A stretch of 64,000 bases of DNA from Anolis sagrei (lineage: Eukaryota; Chordata; Lepidosauria; Squamata; Anolidae): the NCBI RefSeq assembly GCF_037176765.1, contig NC_090023.1, positions 144,184,366-144,248,365 on the forward strand, given 5' to 3'. The notes under the pieces are model-generated. The model had not been told where the DNA came from, did not search any database, and saw nothing but the letters and a program-made list of their open reading frames with translations. Made by a program: the position numbers and the translations under genes. Below are positions 20,640 through 33,378 of the stretch, piece after piece; positions within the stretch are counted from its first letter, which is position 1, and every line of letters starts with the position of its first letter.

Positions 20640-22733
20640 CATTTCTTTCACTCTCTCCTTGCACCTTGATTCTGCAACCACTTAAAATGGTTTTAAGCTA
20701 TCAAATATTGAGTGCCTATTGCATGGTGACGCTTGCTCTGGGCATTCATTACTTAGCTTTTGGGATGTGGGAACTATCACCTTTTGGTACATGTGGTGTA
20801 ATCATGCTGGTCCCTTATTTTAAAATATCTAGGGACTCCTTAACCCTCAAATGTTAGACTAGTAACAGGCAAATAAATTAAGGCAAAGTATTGAGGGAAT
20901 TGGTGTCTTCGAAAACATGCATAGCTAGGAATTAGCCTGTACCAGAACCCAGCTACTCTTCTGGTTTGCTGAGTTGTGTTTAGTCACTTAATTAGGCAAT
21001 AAAATAAATACAAATCCTCATCTAGTTGTCTCTTTTTCCTCACTGAGATAAACTTATGTATGTAATTGAGGAGCTAACAGATATCTTATGCATCTATAAA
21101 ATGTTTATTTCCCATAGCCAGTAAACTTTGACCCTGCCAAATTCATTATGAAAACAAAAACTCCGAATGTCCCAACATTCTTCACAATTCTGCTTGCGGC
21201 TTTCTCAAATGCTTGAAATTGCTATAGTGAAGGACAGAGGTCCTTACATGGGCACCAAAGGGCTGTCCCCGATACTCATTTTTATCTGCATGTGCTCGAT
21301 GATTGCACTGTGCCAACCATATTTTAAGTGAGACTTTTAAAAAAAATGGGGTGAAGAAATTGAATGGTTCACATGTTCCTGGACTTGCACTCCCAGGCAG
21401 CATAACCAATAAGTAAAAGTACCAGGCCATCATCTGGAGGGGTCTGCTTTTTCCACCCTGGCTTCAACTGAAAGCAGTGGTAGTTTAAATACTATTTCTA
21501 GTCTAAGTACCACATTGTATACTTTCATAGATGTCGTGGAACATGCCTTGCCTTGTTTACAGAAGACCAAAGGTATTGAATTGTACGCCTATAGTAACGA
21601 GTGCTTTGAACTCTAGTAAGTGTGAGGTAAGAATCTGGGATAAGAGAGGGCAACTTATGATGATCTAAATCTGTTGGGTGCTACCTTGGTCTTAATTGGA
21701 CAAGTTCAATAATTGACACATTAGTCTCCTTAAATTTTAGCCTGGGCTTTTGTGTGAAAGGAACCCATCTGTTACTGAAAGAGGATGTTAGCTGCAGCAC
21801 TTGCCACAGGGCACATCACTTAGTTGTATTTCCCGACTGTTCCAGCAGATTTCTATTTTGTGGAGGGGGGGGGGGTGGTATTTGGTATGCCATGAATTTT
21901 CATGAATGTATATTAAAAGGATCAGTAGTGCATTTCCTTATGTAGGCAGGCAATTTAACTGTGAGGGTCACTAAGAAAATTGGGACAACCACAGCTATTT
22001 GACTTTTTAAATAGGGAATGTCCACAAATGTTGATGTTTCAGCAAAATAAAAAGTGTTGGCAAGTTACTCTAGGTGTTCAGTGAATTGGAATGCAAAGTA
22101 AGAAAACTATTAGCAAGCATGACATTAAAGCTACCATGTACAAAGTAGGTTTTCAGTCTTCACCTATGAGGACTTTTATTTGCATAAAATGCCTGACTGA
22201 TGGATGCTAATAAAGATGTGTGATTATTTAGTTATGGGTCTGTCTTCAGGGGAGTGAGGTTGTTAAAAGATTCCATCAAACTTCCTTAGAACCAATGCAA
22301 TATAAATGCTTAAAAAACTACACTGAATGACCGTGTCTGGAAAAGCAAGCTCACGGCCCATATAATGGATTTTGGAGATTTTGTCCCCTATGACTTCAGT
22401 ATTCCAGGCATCACAGCACAAAAATGTTCATGTCTTTCTCTTGATCTGAACTGCACTGGGAAGTGTAGGCTCTGCATTGGTTTGGCAGAAGCAATGAAGG
22501 GCTCACAATTGGTAGTATACAAACTGAAAATGTTTTGTAATAGATCTACTGTTTAATTCTATTTAGATTAGAGTTTGCTTTAATACAAATGGAAACTGGC
22601 ACTTACAGAAAAGTATTTGACGGCAGATACTTACATACTGTGACTTCATCAACCCCATTTGAGTTCACAAGCCAATTTGATATTTGAATTAGTTAAATTG
22701 AATCAGGATCAATTTTACTGTTAAGTCATCTTA
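20640..22733. other. Intergenic sequence, nothing recognised
   Basis: No gene or known repeat was seen. A G homopolymer lies near 21866-21875. Confidence 0.4.
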
Positions 22734-22825
22734 CAGAATCATAGAATTGGAAGAGACCTCGTGGGCCATCCAGTCCAACCCCTTGCCAAGAAGCAGAAAA
22801 ATCACATTCAAAGCACCCCCGACAG

Positions 22826-22873
<48 letters not shown>

Positions 22874-22876
22874 GTA
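22734..22876 (-). mobile_element. CR1 LINE 3' end with (TTA)n
   Basis: The complement of the CR1 3' end is unmistakable: AGAATCATAGAATTGGAAGA, then GGCCATCCAGTCCAACCCC. It stops at CCCCGACAGA and is followed by about 15 TTA triplets (22828-22873). Confidence 0.85.
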
Positions 22877-24029
22877 ATTTTGGCAGAACCTTGAGACATA
22901 TCCAAATAAATGTGTAATATATAGTAGAAATCTCACAGGAAAGAAAATAGTTTTTAAATTTTTAATTTAAAATATACTCTACCAGCTGTCTTCAAGAAGA
23001 GCTAAAATGTAAAGAAAAACATGAAAGCCAACAATTGACTGCAGCAGTGCATCACACTTTGATTATCCTCTAGTTTCCATGCAGTCACTGTAGGCATGTG
23101 TGATCTGCAGGCATTAGCAAATAATCACTGAAAGCAAACATTAGGATGGTTACAATGGAAGGGGCAGTGTAAGGCTGGAGTTGCCATGTGGAGGCTGGCT
23201 GTTCCTCTGGGATTGGTTGGCTATTGAGTCAGGAGAGCAGAAGCGTTTACACATTCTGCAGCTAGATAGATGCTGGGCAGAGCTGCCGAAGGAAAGCAGT
23301 CCTGGCCATGTTCCCATTAACACTTTCATAGCCCATGAGAATAGGTGGAAGAAAACGGGGAATGTTTGCATGAGAGTAAGCTTTACTTCCTGTTGGTTGC
23401 ATCAGGGGGAGCAGTTGTTCAGAGTCAAGAGTATTTCTCTACAGAAGCAATCTAGCTGAAATGACAAAATCTGGAAGGCTAACCATTCAAATGGCAGCAG
23501 CCTTTAACAACATGTCAATAAAAGAATTCACAGAAATAACAAATATTTCATTATCGTGAAATCCTTCAAGAGAATACACTCGTTTTCTTTTTATTCCACT
23601 TTGTAATTAGTGCTATCTTCGATATATGAATGGCAATTGCCAGGTGATCTTTATACCAGCAAACTCCATGTTTATATGGGTGACAATAAAGTCAGTATGG
23701 TTGGTTTGTCAGACCAAGAAGAGTGTGCTAGAAACTCATGTTTTCTGGTAATGGTCCATCAAGGAAGCCATAAGTATGTCCAGCACTTAGATAAGGTGCC
23801 ACACCATAAACTCCAGAGTGAACTGTCAATTTGCTTGTCTCCAATTTGCTACGGTGTAACATCTTATGAAGCTCCAATCCTCAAAAGACCATGATAGCTC
23901 TTGGCAGCAGAAAATACACAAACCTAGATGGTAAGTGTCTTTGCACTCTGGTCCAACCTCACCTCAGGTTTTTGATGGAAATATGCCCCCTATTGATCAA
24001 TTGCAGAGTCAAATTTCACTTCCTATAGC
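22877..24029. other. Intergenic sequence, nothing recognised
   Basis: Moderate-length open frames here have no recognisable domains and are judged accidental. Confidence 0.4.
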
Positions 24030-24275
24030 ACTATGCATTTTTGTTCCTGGGTTATAAATGTTATTTCCTAATTGGTTCTATCATAAAAACATGGGAGAAG
24101 TTGCTATAGTTTTTCAATGAATATCTCACAAGAGTGTCAATCAATTCAACATTGTTTTAGCAACAACAAAAAACTAAGTTCCTGGAGTATAATAACTACT
24201 TTCAAAGTACAGTAAGAAACACTTTCAAACCAGAAAGGTTTTTTTTCTAATTTTGTTACATAGTGTATTTAATGA
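24030..24275 (+). repeat. Unnamed interspersed repeat, copy A
   Basis: It starts at about GTTCCTGGGTTATAAATG and ends at TTTTGTTACATAGTGTA. The same start, end and internal words (CTATCATAAAAA, ACACTTTCAAACCAG) occur at 38725-39020. Copy A is internally shorter. Confidence 0.7.
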
Positions 24276-24397
24276 GTTGAAAGTGAACTCTCACCTCTTT
24301 CCAACATATACTGCCATATTGTTTTAAGAGCTATTTTGTAATGTTTTCAGAATTGTTTTCTGCTCCTCAAGTAATACAGAAACATTAATATTTTTAC

Positions 24398-24944
24398 AAT
24401 TTTAAAAGATACTTTTTATTAATGCAGAAACAAAAGGAATACAAAAATTCTTACTTCAAATTCTGATAACTTTTTCTTTTATCATCAATGTGTAGCAAAT
24501 GCAATTTCCCAATTCCTTTTATTGCTCTATGGAACATTTTAGAATATATTCAAAATATGTCCTAGTTTTTGGTCATCCTTGATAAGCCATGGTCCTATGA
24601 TCTGGTCTCGAGTTCCACTTCACTTCCAAGATTCAAGACCACATAAAATGTTAACAACAGAACATATGCAAAAAATAAATAATACTTCTAGTCTCCTTGC
24701 TAACATTATTTTTACAAAATGCGAAAACAGTCTAAGCACCAAAGAAAGTTTATTCTATAAAATGGTTGTCAAACCAATATACCAAAAAGATACAGAATGT
24801 TCTCTACTAAATCTTTTTTTAAAAAATCATAGCGGCACATACCACAACTATTTAACTCCCGTTGTCTTAAGGGATAAAATGTGCATCTTGCTCTTCCTGT
24901 ACCCATAATCGACAGCTTCTCTGATGGAGTAATTTGTAGTTGTA
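24398..24944 (-). other. GTF2F2: GTF2F2 3' UTR (inferred)
   Basis: It runs from the stop codon to an AATAAA at 24420-24415 on the - strand. The extent rests only on that signal; an earlier or later site is possible. Confidence 0.5.
24415..24420 (-). terminator. Candidate GTF2F2 polyadenylation signal
   Basis: TTTATT on the + strand is AATAAA on the - strand, about 525 bases after the stop codon, in an AT-rich setting. Confidence 0.5.
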
Positions 24945-25064
24945 TTAATCACTCTTATCTTCACCTTGATAATGTCGATACTCTGGTTTAAGTTCCCAGG
25001 TATTTTTGTGTGTTCCTTTAACATTGTAGATGCCTATTTCTCTTAAAATTTCTTTCAAGTAGCT
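24945..25064 (-). CDS. GTF2F2: GTF2F2 last coding exon
   Basis: Acceptor TTTTAG|AGC at 25065-25066; encodes SYLKEILREIGIYNVKG through GEDKSD, then TAA (24947-24945). Phase 0. Confidence 0.95.
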   Translation of the reverse strand, partial: SYLKEILREIGIYNVKGTHKNTWELKPEYRHYQGEDKSD

Positions 25065-28000
25065 CTAAAACAAAAAAGAAAATATTTGAAATTAATCCAG
25101 AAGAGACCACATGAGCCATCTAGTCCAACCCCATCAGGCAAAAAAATCACAATTAAAGCACCCCCAATAGATAGCCACCTAGGCTCTGTTTAAAAGCATC
25201 CAAAGAAGGAGCCTCCACTGCACTCCGAGGCAGAGAGTTCCACTGTTGAACATCTCTTATGGCCAGGAAGTTCTTCCTAATGTTCAGGTGGAATACCATA
25301 TACATTAAACCAGTAACAAAAATGATACTAAAATAATGTAAGAGGCAAGGAATATTCAGAAGTAGATTTGGCATTTCCTTCTGAAATATAGCCTATAGCA
25401 CTCTGCTTAGATATTTCACCAATCAAAAGAACTCAAATGCATGCCTATTGCCCTAAAACCAAGAAGGAACACAAAATCTGTAGTCTGCAGAGTCAAAACT
25501 GATCAATCCTGATACCAGCCATTGCTGCTGATGCCTCTGACACACACAGATTTCTATGTTTTGAATTCCATTAAACTTTTTCCTTTCTTTGCTGTACCTA
25601 TGATAAGTACACATAACTAAATTGAAGTAGAAGCATTAATGATGAGGGAAATAGAATTCATCCAGGTTAAAGGTGAGCACTAGGTTCACTTAAGCGAATA
25701 CACTGGGATGCAAACGATAATGGAGAACATAGCAAACCAAAGGCTTTTCAACAGGAGGAAGCAAAGGGGAGATTACTGTCAGACACCACAAAGTTACTCC
25801 CACTGCTCAGACAGCCTCTGTAGAGGGGGAGTAATTACTTATTTATTTCTGTTGTTAAAATATTTCTATCCCACTTTGTATCAACATATCTCAGAGCAGC
25901 AAACAAATTAGCGTTAGAAATTAAAAAACAGTTTAAGACAAAATAATTTAAATACACTAAAACGTATTAAGCACAATTAATAAATAAAAACCAGAATAAA
26001 TCAGTGTAAATCATGCATAGTAACATGTCAGTGAGGTCCAAAGGCTTTAATGAACAGTTAACTTTTCATTTGTTGCTGAAAGTAAACTGGTGCTAGGATC
26101 AATCAAGTTTTCCACAACCTGGGATACCACAGGCCCTCTCCCATGTCCTCCCACACAGTTGCTTCTACTGGTGGGACACCAAGGAGCCCCCACCCACACC
26201 CCAGAAGACCTATGATGGTACCAGAGCAGATTAGGATCAATGGTACTTACAAAGTGGCCCATGGACTGGACAATTTTCTGGAAACTCTGCTAATCTCCCT
26301 CCCCTCCCCTCTCTCTATATATCAAAGTTAAAGCTTTGCATGTCTATCTGTTTGTACCACAAAGACTATTGCTAGGTGAAGTGGCCCTCTGTGATGTCAC
26401 TGGGAAGGTTTTATGAGGGCAAGCAAGGGAAGAAGAAAGCGAGAAAAGAGAGAGGAAGAAAGTGGATGAAGGAAATGGAGGAAGGGAAGAAAGAGAGCCT
26501 GCCCACTACTGCAAGAGTGTTGCCATGAGGGAAGCCTTTTCAGAGCTGGAGAAGGGAGGAAGCAAGCAGGTAGTGGTCCAAAATGATATGTGGGCAACAC
26601 TGGGTATCTACACTGTATATCTGATTTTTTGAGAATCTCTGAACTAGGCCTTCCAGGGCCCATGAAGAAAGTATCAAATGTAGCAGCCCATCCTAATTCA
26701 GGTCTGGACTTGTGAAACAGAGGACTGCTCAGGAAGTGGGGACCTTGAGGATGGGGTTCTTCCCCAGTTTATGAAACAAGAGCAATCATTGTTTTTCTTT
26801 TTTTTCTTTTTAAAGTTTGTGATTGCTTCCTTGGGTATAAACATCTGATTTTGCAATTAGAATTTCCTAATATAAACTAGATTGCATATATTTGATAGGC
26901 ATTAACTTACTCTGTGGTTATATTTTTAAAGGTCACATATTGTACATGATTCATGGCACATAGTGCCAATATGGAGACCAAGCTCACACATCATTATGTA
27001 AAGCCAGAGATCTCTGGGAATCTCATCCTGCAATGGACAAACAGCACATTGGTATAAGCTGCCCAACCATGAATGCTGGCATCAGGACTATCTTCCAGTA
27101 CTTTGATCGCCCTTCTCTGGACAGGTTCTAGCCTCTCAACACTGAACCCCTGAACTGTGATGCCCATAACTAGACAGAGGATTTTAGATGAGAACTGGCT
27201 AGAGTAGAATAGAGTAAAACTATTACTTCCCCCAATGCAGACACTATGTTCCTATTAATGTTGCCTAGAATTGCGTTGGTCTTTTTAACTCTCACATCAT
27301 ACTGTTGACTCATGTTCAATGTATGATCTATTAAAAACTCTGGTCCATTTCACACATACAGCTGTCAAGTCACCCATTCTATGTCTGGACATCTCATTTT
27401 TTCTGCTGAGGTGCAGCACTATGTATTTTCTCCTGTTGCCCTCTATTCCAGTCTCCAAGCCATTGATAAATGTCAACTAGCAATGGGCCTAGGAAAGACA
27501 CTTCTCTCCGGGATGAAAATGAGCCAATGGCCTGTTCACCAGTTCCCAACTCAACAGTAGCATTGTCTAGCCCAGTTTACTAGTTTCTTTATGATAATTT
27601 TATGAGAGACCTTGTTGAAAGCCTTACTAAAACCAAGGCACATTACATTCCCTTCATTTACAAAACTTGTAACTTTACCATCAAAAAAGAGGTAAAATTA
27701 GTCTGGCATAACTTATTTTTGGGAAAGCCATGTTGACTTTTAGTGATCATTACATTCTTTTATAAGTTCGTATAGACTGTCTGTTTAATGATTTACTCTG
27801 AAATCTTTTCTAATATTGATGTCAGATTGCCTGAGTGGTGATTACTGGGATTTCTGTTCCCCATGAATTTTCAAAGATTACTGCTACGGGTTACTTTGGC
27901 CATTTTTTAAATGCCCTTGGATGTAGTTCAAAAGTCGCACAGTATTTTTGCGTGTTAATTTTCCGCTACCTTTGCAGATGATCCCACCAATTCTTTACTG

Positions 28001-31000
28001 CTGGTAGGTGGAACTTGTGACATAAGTTCCAATTAACCATTTTTATTATTCTTCATAATCATCGCCATCATTATTATTATCATGCTTGACTTCCCCTGTA
28101 CATTTCTCTAGAAGAACACTGTTGCTCCCACCTAAGGAACCTGCCACTTCCACCCCTATAACCAGGTCGCCACTGTTGGTTAGGAACTGATCTAAAACAA
28201 TTGGTTCCCTTGCTGTCTCTTCCACCTTCTGGATAATGAAATTGTGTGCAAGGCAAGGAAGGAATTTGTTGGACCTAATATTCTTGGCAGAGTCTGGCTC
28301 CTTTTCTTTGGTGATGTTACTTGGAAACCACCCTGGGTCCCCCTTGGGGAGATAGAGCGGTAAATAAATAAAGTTGTATTATATTATTATTCTCTCCCCC
28401 TTTCTAGATGAATACAGACTTAGCTTTTTAGTAAATTGCACAGAAGAAACAGTTTCAATGCATGTTCCAGAAAGTTGTCAGGTTCTGTAGTATGTTTTCA
28501 GGGGATCAAGTGCATGTGAAAAGTAACTAAATACAATAGACTCTCTGTTAACCACCACCCATGGGGACTATGTGTTTGCTTGAGAACAGAAAAATAGGCC
28601 TAACTCACCTCATACTATTCCTTACCATAAACTCTACATTGACTTGCTATTAATGTTTAAATAAAGCATTTAAAAGCAAATTAAATTAAGTTTGTCTTTA
28701 TTTGTCTTAATATTAAATAGTAATGTATTTATGGTATAGCTTTGTGATGCAGTGTTATTTTTTCAATTTATTGGGTCGGTTGTTTGAGAGGTCCAGTCAA
28801 CAGGGGTTTAACCCACTGCACTGGGGGTGGGGGCTCTGTCTTTTGAAATGATATGCATCATTTCACTGCTGCAAAGAGCCTTCATACTGAATCAACACCA
28901 GCAGATGGCAGTAGTTAATCACAAGAACATCCAAAGCTGGAAATGGATTTGTTTTTCAGTGGGCAAGAACTATTTACAGGATGCTGTAGTCTGAAAGAGA
29001 GAATTAGTTGGATATGACAACTTGACCCTTTCCAAATCTGAATATTTAATTGTGGCATCGTTTTGCAGAAACAAGTCAAACCCTTTGGAATCGTTAGAAC
29101 AAACTTAGGTTCAGCACTACACCTGAACATTTTCAGGACCACTATAAGAAAATATCAGTGAACATTCTGAGTCCATCTTAAATCCACCCCTATTTTCTAT
29201 CTGAATAGAGTTCCTATGAGACAGCAGGATTACAGTTCAAAATTATCAGGGGCACCAGTAAATATTTTTAAAAGGATGTACCATATATTCCGGCATATAA
29301 GACAACTGGGCGTATAAGAGGACTCCCAACTTTTCCAGTTAAAATATAGAGTTTGGGATATACTCGCCGTATAAGACTACCCCTCTTCCAACGCACACCA
29401 AATAAAAATTTAAAAAGCATCAGAATTGATTTCAATATGGTAATATTCCTATTACTGTCCCTCCTTCTCTGCCTCTCAGATCTTGTACATGTGCACCTGC
29501 ACCGCTTCACTGCCGTCTTCAGGAGTGAGATCTGAGAGGCAGAGGAGGAGGTACAGGAATAGGATACAAGGGCGGGCCAGACAGGTAAAAAGAGGTGTGT
29601 TTTTGTGGGGCCAGAGTCACTCTCTTTTTTCCATACCCTGGGCGCCCCGGACGCCTGCAGCTTGCTCCCCCCTTCACTTACACCTTCCCAGTGAGGCGCC
29701 CCTTCACCTCACCATCAGGACCACATTAAGTCCACAAATCCTGATGAATGGATTTTCTTCTAACGTACTTGTACAGCATCACCCTTAATGCTTTCATACA
29801 GTCGCTGCATACGGCAGGGACACGGTCACTGACGTTTTTGAGCCCCCTCCACCCCCACAATATGCAGCAAACACAGATTCTCCCATCCCGATTGGAAGTT
29901 TCAGCACCCGTTCTATAAGACGACTCCCGGCGTATAAGACTATTCCCACATATAAGACGACTCCCATGCATAAGACGACCCCTGACTTTTAAGAAGATTT
30001 TCTTGGGTTAAAAAGTAGTCTTATATGCCAGAATATACGGGAACTTTGTGTATAACTGAGATTATTTCCTATTTTGCATACGTCCAAAGGAAAGATGAAA
30101 CACTACTACAGTGAGCTCTCTATTATAGCAGGTTTCCACTTTTGTAGATTTGAATATAAACATATTTGATTAATATGTTCTTTTTAGAAAACCACAGGCC
30201 CTCCAATGCAGAGGTTTGCAATGTAGATATTGAAGGACCAAGAGATTCCCAGCCACAATACTTCTCTGGGCTTTTGTGGATCCTCTAGCACAATGATATA
30301 GACTCATGGAAGTTGACCAGAGAGTTGCATTGGGGGGCTAATAGATTTTTAAAAGTTTTTAAAAATTCACGTTTTCTTCACTTTCAGAGGGGGTCTGTGA
30401 CCCTAAACTCAGTTAATGTGGAGGAATGACCGTACTTTGGTGTCCTTCCAGTCTATTTATCAATTCATAAGGGGCTTTTTATCACTCGAATGTTAATTTG
30501 TTTACATGCCTTTAAGAAAGACTTTTTTTTCTAATGTTCCCTACGACTATAGAAAGGGTTCCTTTCCACTGGTGAGGCATTGCTTTTCCACACCATAATT
30601 AATGTAGCATTATTTTAATCATCACCCCCCCCCCCCCAAAAAAAGCATGGCCAAGATATTTTACATATTCAGAAATCTTATTTGCCAAACACTTCCTGCA
30701 GGTTTAATTAAAGCCCTCCTCTAAGTGATAGATCCTTGGGCCTCTAATTTAGACTTGTTTAGCCAAGCTGGGCATTACTGATGATCTGCCTCCTAATTAG
30801 TCAGCACCCGTTTCCCGTCTAGGGTGAGTGTACTTTATAAATTACTGGATTCTGTTCAGTTTCCCTCTTCATACTCAAACAGCATTATTTAATTACAAAA
30901 GGAAAAAACAGCAAAAACAAAACAATAATTAAATCCACTCTCCCAGTTGGAAACATAATCTCATTAAATCTTGGGCAATTAAATAGACAATCCTTTCTGA

Positions 31001-33334
31001 ACTGGAAAGTGTGAAATGTAAAAGGAAGTCATACCTTAAGGTACATTTGGGAAAGTACAACACCTATGAAACACCTGAACAGAACCCACTTTTGCAGACT
31101 TTGCTTTAAATGGCAATCTATATAAATAAAAATGTAATGTTCACTTGTGGGGTTAACAGAACTCAAAAACCACTGGACGGTTTACCATAAAATTTGGCCA
31201 CAAGACACCTATCAGGCCAACGAGTGACCATGACTGAAAAAAATTGATTTTGGCATTTGGGAGTTGTAATTGCTGGGATTTATAGTTCACTTACAATCAA
31301 AGAGCATTCTGAACTCCACCAATGATGGAATTGAACCAAACGTGGTACACAGGACTCCCGTGCTCCAACAAAAAACACTAGAAGTGTTTGGTGGGCACTG
31401 ATCTTAAGTTTGGGAGTTGTAGTTCACCTACACCCAGAGAGCACTGTGGACTCAAACAATGAATCACCTGGACCAAACTTGGCACAAATATTCCATATGC
31501 CCAAATATGAACACAACGAGTTTGGGATGAAATAGACCTTGACATTTGGGAGTTGTAGTTACTGGGATTTACAGTCCACCTACAATCAAAGAGCATTATG
31601 ACAACATGGCCAGTCCAGCAGAGTTGATGGCAGGGGAGCATCACTTCAATGCCGGTGGTCTTTGCTTCTTCCAGTACACAGACATTGGTCCGCCTGTCTT
31701 CCGAAGAGATTTCAGGCAACACTGATGGAATTGTTCCAGGAGTTGAGTGTGACATCTGTAGGCCATCCACGTGGACTGTTTACAGACGTCACATTGTGAT
31801 GACACAGCACATTCTCTTTCTTTGTTTGCTACTCATATCCTGCAGTTGGTTGTTCCCCTTAAAGAACTAAGTATTACAAGCAAAAGCTGAAAATCATCTA
31901 GCGTTTTGGAAAAAAGGGAAGTGATGAGAAGGCTGTCGTCAACCTCTGAATGCATTACCTGTAAGACCTAGGATATTGTTTATTGCACTCTTTGTCTTGC
32001 AGCTTTATTTGCTGTAGCTTCAATCAAACTTTATATAACTGACGATAACAATGGAAGTTTGTAACCTTATAATCCTTTCTTATTAAACCTGAGCCTACCT
32101 ATAAAAAAAATAAAAAGGGACTAAAAATATACCAGAAACTACGTCAGGCAATGAAAACGCCCAAATTGGCTCAAACTGATTCTAAAGCTAATTTACAAAA
32201 ACAGACTCTTAAGTCTCAAAGAAATATTGTTCAGCTCTTATGTCAGAGCTCACCTGAAAATGAAATACAAATACAGTGAGAACAAAATAACCATATGCAC
32301 AGTTACTTAGTGGCAAATTCCACTGAAAACAGCAGGGCTGAAACCTTTTTTGAGCCTAGCAGTTTAGCCCTGATATAAAAATAGTATACTTGATATTCAT
32401 TATATTGGTCAACTCTCGTCTATAGAAATCTCACAGTTGAGCTGCTGGGAACAAACGCTGCTAATAGAAAATTGTCCAAGAGAACCATTAACAAAGCTTA
32501 AATGAAATTAAGATACTCTCTGTAAGGCTGCCAACTTTTCAAGCTAATTGCTACTGACATCTAGTAATCAACAGACAGTCAAGTACAAAGCACACAAATC
32601 AGTTAAGTACTTCTCTGAGATGAAAAATAATACAAGTTAAAAATAACAAGCTGACACAGGAAAAAAAGGCACTTTAGGTAGCTCAGGGAGGAAAATCAAG
32701 TGATGTTTATTTTGATAAACAGAATACTGGGAAGGTTCTGGAACCTGGCCTAGCAAAACAGCATTTCATAGAAGGTTAATTTTACCATATTTCATCAGCT
32801 CAAACATATTACATGTAGTTAGGAGAAAAGCAACCTAACTGGTCCAAAGTGAATTTGCCAACAACCAAGGTCCATGGGCCAGAAAGAAATCATTGCAGCC
32901 AATGGGCACAATGGTGCAACCCCTTGGCACACTCTGGGGGGGGGGGGCGATGGCCCACACATGAGACAACTTCAGTAGTACTGGTGATCTTTATTACAAT
33001 GAGTCAAACATCTGAGAAGTGATTGACTTTTTCTGATATTTTGGGTAGAAATAGGACCAAATGGCACACGATGGAGCCAAATGATTCTGCATCATTATCT
33101 CTTCCACTCTATAGTTTTTATCCTCCATGTCTTTCTGTCCCGTGTAGTTTAATTTATTGATGTCAGGTTTAATTTACTGGTGTTAGGTCTTAATCTGATG
33201 ATAGGCTTTAATGTTACTTTTATATGTGGGATTTTATGTTAGTATCATGTGTTTTATGTAGGCATTGAATGTTATGCTGGAATCCGCCCTGAGTCCCCTC
33301 GGGGAGATAGGGCAGAATACAAATAAAGTTGTTG

Positions 33335-33378
<44 letters not shown>

